Positions 6,641-14,712 of a DNA stretch of 38,715 nt are shown here, one piece after another. Under the pieces are notes generated by a model, which did not search any database, was not told where the DNA came from, and saw only the letters and a list, made by a program, of their open reading frames with translations. Position 1 is the first letter of the stretch. Every line of letters starts with the position of its first letter. A program made the position numbers and the translations under genes. This DNA comes from Segatella paludivivens DSM 17968 = JCM 13650 (GTDB taxonomy: Bacteria > Bacteroidota > Bacteroidia > Bacteroidales > Bacteroidaceae), in contig NZ_KB890648.1 in the NCBI RefSeq assembly GCF_000373185.1, positions 844-39,558 of the forward strand, given 5' to 3'.

Positions 6641-8243
6641 ACTCATAGCCAAGACTTTTATGGGACTAGAGCCCGTTTTGGCTCAGGAGCTCACCCAGCT
6701 GGGTGCTAACAAAGTACACATCGGACGAAGAATGGTTTCGTTCACAGGCGACAAGGAAATGATGTATCGTGCAAACTTTCAACTACACACCGCAATCAGA
6801 ATACTTAAGCCAATAGCACATTTCAAGGCTAGCTCAGCTGAAGACATGTATGAAGAAGTCAAGAAGATTGACTGGAGCAAATATATAGAAAAAGGAAAGA
6901 CTTTTTCTGTTGACTCAGTTGTTTATTCTGAGGAATTCAGAAACTCAAGATTCGTTACTTATAAGGTGAAGGACGCTATAGTTGACCAATTTAGAGAGAA
7001 TACAGGTACACGTCCTAACATTAGCGTTAGCAACCCTGATATCCGCCTGAACATTCACGTTGCTGAAGACGCTGCCACATTGAGCCTTGACTCAAGTGGT
7101 GAAAGTTTGCACCGTCGCGGATACCGTCAAGAAAGTGTTGAAGCACCGCTTAATGAGGTTCTTGCAGCTGGAATGATTTTAATGACCGGTTGGAAAGGTG
7201 AGACCGACTTCATTGATCCGATGTGCGGTTCAGGTACAATACTTATTGAGGCTGCGCTTATTGCACGCAACATAAGTCCTGGAGTGTTCAGAAAGGAATT
7301 TGCTTTCGAAAAATGGCCTGATTACGATCAAGAACTTTTCGACAAGATATACAACGACGATTCACAGGAAAGACTATTCGAGCACCATATCTATGGATAT
7401 GATATCGATATGAAAGCTGTTAATACAGCACGCCTTAACGTAAAAGCTGCTGGTTTAACTAATGAGATCAGTGTTGATCATCAGGACTTCAAAAATTTCA
7501 AGAAGCCTGCTGAGCAAAGCATTATCATTATGAATCCACCTTACGGAGAACGTATTTCTACACCTAACCTTCTTGGTTCTTACAAGATGATTGGTGAAAG
7601 ACTGAAACATGAATTCGGCGGAAACGAGGCATGGATACTAAGCTATCGTGAAGAGTGCTTCGACCAGATTGGTTTGAAACCAAGCATAAAGTTCCCTGTA
7701 TACAACGGAAGTCTGGAATGTGAGTTCAGAAAATATTCTCTTTTCGACGGCAGAATGAAGGAATTCAGAGCCGAAGGCGGTATCGTTAAGACTGATAGAG
7801 AGAAACAAGAAATGGCTCAGAAACACAGATTCAGAGCTGTCCGTGAATTCAAGACCAGACTTGACGAAGAAAGTAATAACGAAGAGGGCGACATACGCTC
7901 GTTTACTTTCCACAAACATGAAATTGGTGATTTCGCAGGTGGAAGAAAACGCATTGACCATGACGACAGACGCGGAGGATTCGGCGGAAAGCGTGATGAC
8001 AAGCGTGGAAGCTATGGTGACAGACACGATGATAAACGCGGAGGATTCGGCGGAAGAAGTGACGACAGACGTGGAAGCTATGGCGACAGACACGATGATA
8101 AACGTGGAGGATTCGGCGGAAGACGTGATGACCAACGTGGAAGTTATGGTGGTGCAAAGAAGTTTGGAGACAAAAAGTTTGGTGATAAAGCCAAACGTGG
8201 AGGATTCGAAAAAACAACAACTCACGTTGACAGTGAAGATTAA
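6624..8243 (+). CDS. THUMP-domain class I rRNA methyltransferase (RlmL/YpsC type) with RGG-repeat tail
   Basis: The protein opens with a THUMP RNA-binding domain (about residues 1-160) and continues with a Rossmann methyltransferase domain. The SAM-binding motif DPMCGSG is at residues 198-204 and the catalytic NPPY motif, typical of N-methylation of a nucleobase, is at 304-307. This is the layout of the N-terminal half of RlmL (23S G2445 m2G), also called YpsC in Firmicutes. From about residue 440 the protein departs from that family. Residues 450-515 are three 22-residue RGG/RGSYG repeats, followed by a Lys/Gly tail. Such low-complexity RGG tails are known in RNA-binding proteins and should be disordered and bind RNA. 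The gene overlaps cysE by 17 bases and DPP-IV follows after 6 bases. The exact target base is not decided by sequence. Confidence 0.88.
   Translation: MEQEFELIAKTFMGLEPVLAQELTQLGANKVHIGRRMVSFTGDKEMMYRANFQLHTAIRILKPIAHFKASSAEDMYEEVKKIDWSKYIEKGKTFSVDSVVYSEEFRNSRFVTYKVKDAIVDQFRENTGTRPNISVSNPDIRLNIHVAEDAATLSLDSSGESLHRRGYRQESVEAPLNEVLAAGMILMTGWKGETDFIDPMCGSGTILIEAALIARNISPGVFRKEFAFEKWPDYDQELFDKIYNDDSQERLFEHHIYGYDIDMKAVNTARLNVKAAGLTNEISVDHQDFKNFKKPAEQSIIIMNPPYGERISTPNLLGSYKMIGERLKHEFGGNEAWILSYREECFDQIGLKPSIKFPVYNGSLECEFRKYSLFDGRMKEFRAEGGIVKTDREKQEMAQKHRFRAVREFKTRLDEESNNEEGDIRSFTFHKHEIGDFAGGRKRIDHDDRRGGFGGKRDDKRGSYGDRHDDKRGGFGGRSDDRRGSYGDRHDDKRGGFGGRRDDQRGSYGGAKKFGDKKFGDKAKRGGFEKTTTHVDSED
7971..8168 (+). 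repeat. Three 66-bp in-frame tandem repeats encoding the RGG tail
   Basis: The sequence beginning CGCGGAGGATTCGGCGGA recurs at 7971, 8037 and (as CGTGGAGGATTCGGCGGA) 8103, an exact period of 66 bases or 22 codons. Units differ mainly by point changes, and the third diverges in its last third. Because the period is a multiple of three, copy number could vary without frameshift. The repeat is nearly free of stop codons in several frames, which creates long spurious open frames here. Confidence 0.9.
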
Positions 8244-8249
8244 ATAATT

Positions 8250-10424
8250 ATGAAAAAGATATTTGTTTTTATCTTAGCGATGATTGCGACTACTACGTAT
8301 GCCCAAGGATTGAAGACGCTAACGCTTGAAGATCTGAATTTTGGTGGCAACAACTACCACAACATGGTTCCCAAACACCGATATACAACTTGGTGGGGCA
8401 ACGAACTTGTCAGAACTGATGTTGAGGAATGCTATATTGTTGACAAAAATACAGGCACAGAAACAGAGCTTTTCTCATTGGAAAACATTAACAAATGGAG
8501 CGGAATGAACCTGCATCATTTGTACAACATTACGTTTCCTGTTGCAGGCAAGACACAAGTTTTGCTTAACGACGGTAAGAAACAAATGCTTTTTGATTGG
8601 AAAGCTAAAAAGGAGATCTGGCACACTGACAATAATTTCAACGGAAGCACACAGGCTAGTAACTTTGATTACACGTCGAGAGCAACCGCTTACGTTAAGG
8701 ATTGTCAGTTACACGTAATAAGCGCAAAAGGTAAAGACAAACAACTTACTACTGACGGAAGTCGCAACATTGTATATGGTCAAAGCGTTCATCGCGACGA
8801 ATTTGGCATAAATGGAGGTTTATACTGGAGTAATGACGGCAAAAAGTTGGCATTCTACAGAATGGACCAAAGTATGGTTACAGACTTTCCGTTGGTAAAC
8901 ATTCCAGAATTAGACTGGAAACCCTCTGAAGGCGAAAGCAGAATAGCTACACCTGCACCTGAAAAATATCCTATGGCTGGAGAAAAAAGCCACAAGGTGA
9001 CTGTTGGAGTTTACGATATGAATACGGGGAAAATCATTTATCTTGATGCAGGAGACCCTACAGATAGATATTTCACAAATATTGCATGGAGTCCTGACAA
9101 TAAGACTATATACATGTTTGAGTTGAACCGTGATCAAAACGATTGCAGACTAGTTAGCTATAACGCAGAGAACGGCAAGAAAATTGCCGAACTTTACAGA
9201 GAGACAGATAAGAAATATGTAGAACCGCTCCACCCTATTACTTTCCTTCCTTGGGACAGTAGTAAATTCATAATGTGGAGCCAGAAAGATGGATATACTC
9301 ATTTATACCTATTTAATAATAAAGGTGAACAACTGAAACAGATAACCAAAGGTAGATGGGTAGTATTAAACTTTCTTGGTTTTGACGAAAAGCACAAGAG
9401 TATTACGATTGAGTCAAATGAATTAAGTCCTATACAAAAGAACATATTCGTTGTAAGTTTGGAAACAGGCAAGCGTGCGCTTATGGATGACAACGGAAAA
9501 GGTTGGCATACTGGCAGTGTAAGTCCTAACGGACAATATATAGTAGATAGTTACCAAACTCCAACTATACCAAACAATATCGCAATTGTAAATACAGCGA
9601 ACGGTAAAAGAACAAATTATTACAAAGCAGAGGATCCTTGGAAGGGATATACTGTTCCTACTTACGATTGCGGAACTATAAAAGCTGCAGACGGAGTTAC
9701 AGACTTATATTATAGAATGGTTAAACCTTTGAATTTCGATCCAAATAAGAAATATCCAACTATAGTATATGTATATGGAGGACCTCATGCACACAATATT
9801 GATGCGCGTTGGCACTATTGCAGCCGTGGCTGGGAAACATACATGGCTGAAAAAGGCTACTTGCTATTTATCCTTGACAATCGTGGAAGCGAGAACAGAG
9901 GAAAAGACTTTGAACAAGTAACATTCAGACATCTTGGAGAAGAAGAAATGAAAGACCAGATGAAGGGTGTTGATTTTTTGAAATCCTTACCTTATGTGGA
10001 TGCAGACCGCATGGGAATACATGGTTGGAGTTTCGGTGGCTTCATGACAACAAACCTGATGACAACATATCCTGATGTATTCAAAGTAGGTGTTGCTGGA
10101 GGACCAGTGATTGATTGGAAATGGTATGAGGTTATGTATGGTGAACGCTATATGGATACCCCACAGACAAATCCAGAAGGATATGCTAATTGTAGCCTGC
10201 TACCAAAAGCTAAGAATCTTAAAGGAAAGTTGCAGATCATCATTGGATTAAACGATCCTGTTGTTGTACCTCAGCATGCTTTCTCATTCCTTAAGGCTTG
10301 TATTGCAGCCGGAACACAACCCGACTTCTTTGTATATCCTGGAGAACCACACAATATGAGAGGTCATCAGAGCACTCACCTTCACGAAAGGATATCTCAA
10401 TACTTCTTTGATTACTTAAAATGA
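8250..10424 (+). CDS. Dipeptidyl peptidase IV (S9B prolyl oligopeptidase family)
   Basis: This secreted or periplasmic serine peptidase removes X-Pro/X-Ala dipeptides from the N-terminus of peptides. A signal peptide ([19 protein letters not shown]) is followed by an eight-bladed beta-propeller region (about residues 30-480) and an alpha/beta hydrolase domain (about 490-724). The catalytic triad is visible: Ser594 in GWSFGG, Asp669 in GLNDPVV and His701 in GEPHNMRG. The 724-residue length matches DPP-IV of Porphyromonas and Prevotella, asaccharolytic or peptide-using oral and gut bacteria. It lies 6 bases after the methyltransferase and 40 before purD, so it is probably co-transcribed though functionally unrelated. 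Confidence 0.92.
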   Translation: MKKIFVFILAMIATTTYAQGLKTLTLEDLNFGGNNYHNMVPKHRYTTWWGNELVRTDVEECYIVDKNTGTETELFSLENINKWSGMNLHHLYNITFPVAGKTQVLLNDGKKQMLFDWKAKKEIWHTDNNFNGSTQASNFDYTSRATAYVKDCQLHVISAKGKDKQLTTDGSRNIVYGQSVHRDEFGINGGLYWSNDGKKLAFYRMDQSMVTDFPLVNIPELDWKPSEGESRIATPAPEKYPMAGEKSHKVTVGVYDMNTGKIIYLDAGDPTDRYFTNIAWSPDNKTIYMFELNRDQNDCRLVSYNAENGKKIAELYRETDKKYVEPLHPITFLPWDSSKFIMWSQKDGYTHLYLFNNKGEQLKQITKGRWVVLNFLGFDEKHKSITIESNELSPIQKNIFVVSLETGKRALMDDNGKGWHTGSVSPNGQYIVDSYQTPTIPNNIAIVNTANGKRTNYYKAEDPWKGYTVPTYDCGTIKAADGVTDLYYRMVKPLNFDPNKKYPTIVYVYGGPHAHNIDARWHYCSRGWETYMAEKGYLLFILDNRGSENRGKDFEQVTFRHLGEEEMKDQMKGVDFLKSLPYVDADRMGIHGWSFGGFMTTNLMTTYPDVFKVGVAGGPVIDWKWYEVMYGERYMDTPQTNPEGYANCSLLPKAKNLKGKLQIIIGLNDPVVVPQHAFSFLKACIAAGTQPDFFVYPGEPHNMRGHQSTHLHERISQYFFDYLK

Positions 10425-10464
10425 AACTAATAAATGTCCCATCATAAGGACGAAAAAGAGACTT

Positions 10465-11733
10465 ATGAAAATATTATTACTCGGAGGAGGCGGCCGTGAA
10501 CACGCCTTGGCTTGGAAGATTGCTCAAAGCAACAAATGTAGTAAACTGTTTATTGCACCAGGAAATGCAGGAACAGCTAACTGCGGAGAAAACATTGACA
10601 TAAAAGCTGATGACTTTGAGAGTCTGAAGAAGTTCTGTGTCGACAATAATATCGACATAGTTGTAGTAGGCCCTGAAGATCCTTTGGTAAAGGGAATTTA
10701 TGATGATTTCAAAAATGACGAGCGAACAAAAGACATTCCTGTTATTGGTCCTTCAAAGGCAGGTGCTGTTCTTGAAGGTAGCAAGGATTTCGCAAAAGGA
10801 TTCATGGAGCGTCATAATATTCCTACAGCAAAATATAAAACTTTTGATGGAACGAACATTGAGGAAGGTCTAAAGTTTCTTGAAACACTAAAAGCACCTT
10901 ATGTATTAAAGGCTGACGGTCTTTGTGCTGGAAAGGGCGTTTTGATACTTCCAACTCTTGAGGAAGCTAAAAAGGAATTTAAAGAAATGCTCGGCGGTAT
11001 GTTTGGTAACGCCAGTGCACAAGTTGTGATTGAAGAGTTCCTTAGTGGAATAGAATGTTCTGTTTTCGTTCTCAGCGACGGAAAGAATTATAAAATTCTT
11101 CCAGAAGCAAAAGACTATAAGAGAATAGGTGAACATGATACAGGTTTAAATACTGGTGGTATGGGTAGTGTAACACCTGTTCCATTCGCAACGAAAGAAT
11201 GGATGGCAAAAGTAGATACACGTATCATAAAACCAACTGTAGAAGGACTTGCTGAAGAAGGAATTGAATATAAGGGATTCATTTTCTTTGGATTGATAAA
11301 CGTAGAAGGTGAACCAATGGTAATTGAATACAACTGCCGAATGGGTGATCCAGAGACAGAGAGTGTGATGCTAAGATTGAAGAGCGACATTGTTGATCTA
11401 TTTGATGGTGTAGCAAAGGGTGACTTAGACAAGCGCAAAATAGAATTTGACGAGAGAGCTGCTGTCTGTGTAATGCTTGTAAGCGGTGGCTATCCAGAAA
11501 AATATATAAAGGGATATCCTATCAACGGAATCAATGATGTTGATGGAAGTATTGTATTCCATAGCGGAACAGCACTTAAAGACGGACAAATTGTCACCAA
11601 TGGTGGTCGTGTTATTGCTGTCTCATCTTATGGAAAAGACAAGGAAGAAGCTCTGCAAAAGAGTTTCAAGGAAGCTCAGAAAATCGAATTTAAAGATAAA
11701 TACTTTAGAAGAGATATAGGTAAAGACCTATAA
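10465..11733 (+). CDS. purD: Phosphoribosylamine--glycine ligase (GAR synthetase)
   Basis: PurD joins 5-phosphoribosylamine and glycine with ATP, the second step of de novo purine synthesis, in the cytoplasm. The N-terminal domain begins with the family signature [18 protein letters not shown] and carries APGNAGTA at residues 31-38. The ATP-grasp core follows ([15 protein letters not shown] at about 149-163; [12 protein letters not shown] at about 290-301). The length of 422 is normal. It stands alone among the purine genes, inside an otherwise mixed rightward run, 40 bases after DPP-IV and 21 before a membrane-protein gene. Confidence 0.96.
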   Translation: MKILLLGGGGREHALAWKIAQSNKCSKLFIAPGNAGTANCGENIDIKADDFESLKKFCVDNNIDIVVVGPEDPLVKGIYDDFKNDERTKDIPVIGPSKAGAVLEGSKDFAKGFMERHNIPTAKYKTFDGTNIEEGLKFLETLKAPYVLKADGLCAGKGVLILPTLEEAKKEFKEMLGGMFGNASAQVVIEEFLSGIECSVFVLSDGKNYKILPEAKDYKRIGEHDTGLNTGGMGSVTPVPFATKEWMAKVDTRIIKPTVEGLAEEGIEYKGFIFFGLINVEGEPMVIEYNCRMGDPETESVMLRLKSDIVDLFDGVAKGDLDKRKIEFDERAAVCVMLVSGGYPEKYIKGYPINGINDVDGSIVFHSGTALKDGQIVTNGGRVIAVSSYGKDKEEALQKSFKEAQKIEFKDKYFRRDIGKDL

Positions 11734-11754
11734 ATAAAATAAGGGTAATAGAAA

Positions 11755-12696
11755 TTGAGAAATAAAAGAAGACAGGAAAGATTTGCCTTAAGCCGTTTCG
11801 CGCTACCTGTTACAGCAATATACGGAGCACTGGCAACATTAGCTGCCGGTGTAATAGAACAAGAGCTGTGGTTACAGACCACAGCTTTGTTTGCTGCAAC
11901 CATAATGATGGTATTCATGAACAATCGCTACTCATTGATACGTGTATATAGCAGAATGGTATCTTGCTCATATCTTGTATTGATGACTATGGCAACATTC
12001 TTATTTCCATCAATACATGGTGCTATTATTGAAGTGGCATTCATTGCGGCATGCATGTTTCTTTTTAATGCCTATCAAAACCCACATGGAGCAGGTGCAG
12101 TATTCTATGCTTTTGCAATGATAGGGATATCAAGCATTTTCTTCGTTCAGATATTGTATTATGTACCTATATTATGGTTTATCCTAGCAACCAACATCTT
12201 GGCACTAAGCACAAGAACAATTGCTGCATCAATAATAGGACTGATTATACCATATTGGTTTGTGGCTGGCTATTATGCATCAACTGGCAATATGCAACCA
12301 TTCATTGACCATTTCTGTGACCTTGCGAAATTCGGAAAGTTATTTGATTACAGTATGATAAACAATCATCAGGCTGTAACGTTCATATTCATTGCCATAC
12401 TAGGAATAACTGGCACAATACACTTTCTGCGTAATAGTTACAACGATAAAATAAAAACAAGAATGCTATATGAAAGTTTTATAGCTTTAGAAATAGCAAC
12501 AATAGTATTCACGATACTTCAGCCTCAGCATTTTGATTTTCTGTTAAGGATACTTATTATAAGTACAGCAGCACTGATAGGTCACTTCATTACGCTGACA
12601 CATACGTGGATAACCAATATAGCGTTTCATTTAATAATAGTAATAACACTACTCATAACAGCTTATAACTTATGGATGCCATCATTGACTTTCTAA
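11755..12696 (+). CDS. Polytopic membrane protein of unknown function, TTG start
   Basis: I do not recognise a named family. The 313-residue protein is almost wholly hydrophobic, with about ten predicted membrane helices (for example near residues 15-34, 44-60, 70-88, 90-108, 115-150 as two, 155-175, 207-225, 240-258 and 265-308 as two). It has a basic N-terminus (RNKRRQER) that should stay in the cytoplasm. No ATG is available before residue 50, so TTG at 11755 is the likely start; AAGGG nine bases upstream supports it. Its 3' end overlaps the next gene by 25 bases, suggesting coupled translation with the YqaA-ZnuA fusion. The setting hints at a transport or membrane role but decides nothing. 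Confidence 0.6.
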   Translation: MRNKRRQERFALSRFALPVTAIYGALATLAAGVIEQELWLQTTALFAATIMMVFMNNRYSLIRVYSRMVSCSYLVLMTMATFLFPSIHGAIIEVAFIAACMFLFNAYQNPHGAGAVFYAFAMIGISSIFFVQILYYVPILWFILATNILALSTRTIAASIIGLIIPYWFVAGYYASTGNMQPFIDHFCDLAKFGKLFDYSMINNHQAVTFIFIAILGITGTIHFLRNSYNDKIKTRMLYESFIALEIATIVFTILQPQHFDFLLRILIISTAALIGHFITLTHTWITNIAFHLIIVITLLITAYNLWMPSLTF

Positions 12697-13904
12697 TTAA
12701 CTGGGGATATTGGGGCATTCTTATTGCCGCATTCTTAGCGGGTAGTATTCTTCCTTTCAGCAGTGAGGCTGTGATGTTGGGACTATTAGCAGCAGGGCTG
12801 AAGCCTTGGCCATTAATAATATATGGAACTATTGGAAACGTACTTGGTTCAATGTTCAATTATGCCATCGGTCATCTAGGGCGTATGGATTGGATAGAAA
12901 AATATTTGCACATTAAACCAAAGAGCCTTGAGAAAGCGCAACGGTTTATGGAAGGACGAGGTGCGTGGATGGGATTTTTTTCTTTCATCCCTGTAGTTGG
13001 AGACGCAATACCTATCGTTTTGGGACTAATGAGATCAAATTTAACTATATCTATAATAAGTATAACATTGGGCAAAGCTCTAAGATATATTATATTGGTA
13101 TTCTCGGTAATATCACTGACATCATGCGTTGGTCCATCAAAGACCAACAAGAGAATGATTACTGTTACCATCGAACCATTAAGATATTTTACCGAGCAAA
13201 TAGCTGGAAATAAGTTTGATGTAGTTACAATGGTCCCAAACGGGAGCAGCCCTGAAACCTACGAGCCAACAGCTAGGCAGATGGTCAAGCTTTCAGGAAG
13301 TGATCTTTACATAAAAGTTGGTAACATAGGGTTTGAGCGTACATGGATGAAAAAGCTTGAAAGCAATGCGCCACACACTATTATCATAAATTCATCTGAA
13401 GGAATAACCTTACAAAAGAACGGAAACGGAGTTGCAGATCCACATGTATGGATGAGTGCATCAAACGCAAAGGTAATAGTAAGAAACATTTATAAGGCAC
13501 TTGCTGAGATAGACTCAAAAGACAGTATATATTTCAAAAGCAACCTAACAAAATTGCTGGAAAAAATTGAGATTACTGATATCAATGTAAGAGAATCTAT
13601 TTCAAAAAACAAAACTCTAACATTCCTTATATACCATCCTGCATTGACATATTTTGCAAGAGATTATGGACTAAAACAGATTCCAATTGAGGAGGAAGGT
13701 AGAGAGCCTAGTGCAGCGCAACTTCAACAAACGATTTCTACAGCAAAGCAGAAAAGAGTTAAGGTTCTTTTTGTGCAGAAAGAATTCACAAACCGCAATA
13801 CCGAAATTGTGGAAGAAGGCACCAATGCAAAAAAGGTAGAGATAAATCCACTTTCGTATAACTGGAACAAAGAAATGGAAGACATTGCAAAGAAACTGAA
13901 ATGA
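12672..13904 (+). CDS. Fusion of YqaA/DedA-like membrane protein with ZnuA-like metal-binding lipoprotein
   Basis: Residues 1 to about 148 match small DedA-family proteins of the YqaA type: a short re-entrant/helix pattern, FSSEAVMLGLLAAG near 29-42, VVGDAIPIVLG at 108-118, and a final helix that starts LGKALRY (133-139), as in E. coli YqaA. Where YqaA normally ends, the chain continues through LTSC (149-152), an intact lipobox, into a complete ZnuA-type (SBP_bac A-1 cluster) periplasmic domain (about 160-410). Likely metal ligands are His258 (ADPHVW), His322 (IYHPAL) and an acidic residue near 340-345. The usual first His is Glu195 (SPETYEP). The last DedA helix therefore also serves as a signal peptide: signal peptidase II could release a 259-residue lipoprotein. 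The gene overlaps the ATPase gene by ATGA. There is no stop or frameshift at the junction; internal starts are ATG 13029 and TTG 13068. Confidence 0.85.
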   Translation: MDAIIDFLINWGYWGILIAAFLAGSILPFSSEAVMLGLLAAGLKPWPLIIYGTIGNVLGSMFNYAIGHLGRMDWIEKYLHIKPKSLEKAQRFMEGRGAWMGFFSFIPVVGDAIPIVLGLMRSNLTISIISITLGKALRYIILVFSVISLTSCVGPSKTNKRMITVTIEPLRYFTEQIAGNKFDVVTMVPNGSSPETYEPTARQMVKLSGSDLYIKVGNIGFERTWMKKLESNAPHTIIINSSEGITLQKNGNGVADPHVWMSASNAKVIVRNIYKALAEIDSKDSIYFKSNLTKLLEKIEITDINVRESISKNKTLTFLIYHPALTYFARDYGLKQIPIEEEGREPSAAQLQQTISTAKQKRVKVLFVQKEFTNRNTEIVEEGTNAKKVEINPLSYNWNKEMEDIAKKLK

Positions 13905-14599
13905 GCAATACAATAATTGACATAAAAAACATAACGGCAAAATATTTTCAGAAGATCGCACTTGAAAGCGTTTCACTGAAAGTTCTTGATGATGATTATC
14001 TTGGCATCATAGGACCTAACGGTGGCGGCAAGACAACGCTAATGAAAATCATTCTGGGAATGATGAAACCTGACTCTGGAAGCGTTACATTCTATCGAAA
14101 CGGTGAGAAAACTGATAATATCAATATCGGCTACTTACCACAATATACAGACATAGATAGAAAGTTTCCAATATCAGTGTATGATGTAATACTGTCAGGA
14201 TTAAAGAAGAAGCTTTTCAAAAAATACACTAAAGAACAGTTAAATCAAGTTCATCAAACTATTATTGATATGGAACTTGATGAACTACAACATAATCATA
14301 TTGGAGCACTAAGTGGCGGTCAACTACAAAGAGTGCTATTGGCTAGAGCTATAGTTTCTAACCCTGAAGTGCTAATTCTTGATGAACCAAACACATATAT
14401 TGACAAACGATTTCAAGAGCAAATGTACGAAATGCTTAATGAGATAAACAAGTACTGCGCTATAATAATCGTAAGCCACGACATAGCAGAGATAATGAAT
14501 AACGTGAAGCATATCGCATGCGTAAATAAAAGTTTGCATTACCATGCAAACAAGGATATGCCAATGCAAAAATTGGAAGAACATTTCCTGAGAATTTAA
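13901..14599 (+). CDS. Metal-type ABC transporter ATP-binding protein (ZnuC-like)
   Basis: This 232-residue ABC ATPase has Walker A GPNGGGKT at residues 38-45, a Q-loop (GYLPQYTDID) near 78-87, signature LSGGQLQR at 137-144, Walker B VLILDEP with Asp161-Glu162, and the switch His in VSHD near 188. 'PQYTDIDRKFPISVYDVI' is characteristic of the Zn/Mn/Fe importer group (ZnuC/MntB). It overlaps the ZnuA-containing fusion by four bases (ATGA), so the two are coupled and should work together in metal uptake. The third expected part, a ZnuB-type permease, is absent: an AT-rich gap and a promoter follow, then an unrelated gene. The permease must be elsewhere. Sure of ABC class; metal specificity is inferred. 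Confidence 0.9.
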   Translation: MSNTIIDIKNITAKYFQKIALESVSLKVLDDDYLGIIGPNGGGKTTLMKIILGMMKPDSGSVTFYRNGEKTDNINIGYLPQYTDIDRKFPISVYDVILSGLKKKLFKKYTKEQLNQVHQTIIDMELDELQHNHIGALSGGQLQRVLLARAIVSNPEVLILDEPNTYIDKRFQEQMYEMLNEINKYCAIIIVSHDIAEIMNNVKHIACVNKSLHYHANKDMPMQKLEEHFLRI

Positions 14600-14659
14600 A
14601 AAAAATCAAATATTAGAACATTCTCACATACGCGTATATACTTTTCCAATTTAAAATAC

Positions 14660-14667
14660 TATCTTTG
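14660..14667 (+). promoter_or_regulatory. -7 promoter element (TATCTTTG) for the DUF2723 operon
   Basis: TATCTTTG matches TAnnTTTG exactly, in the 113-base gap between the ATPase stop and the DUF2723 gene. Transcription should start near 14674, giving a leader of about 39 bases. No good TTTG is present at -33. Confidence 0.5.
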
Positions 14668-14712
14668 CAAAATACTATAATATTGAAATTCAAACTTATT
14701 GATATTTAATAA

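Noticed and set aside
7638..8247. Several long open frames in other frames over the end of the methyltransferase gene
   Set aside because: They arise because the 66-bp repeat has few stop codons in any frame; their translations are low-complexity Ser/Thr/Val or His/Arg/Cys runs with no family features.
12672..13904. Frameshift or assembly error explaining the YqaA-ZnuA fusion
   Set aside because: Not fully excluded, but the frame is continuous, both domains are intact, the helix and lipobox fit each other exactly and codon use does not change at the junction.
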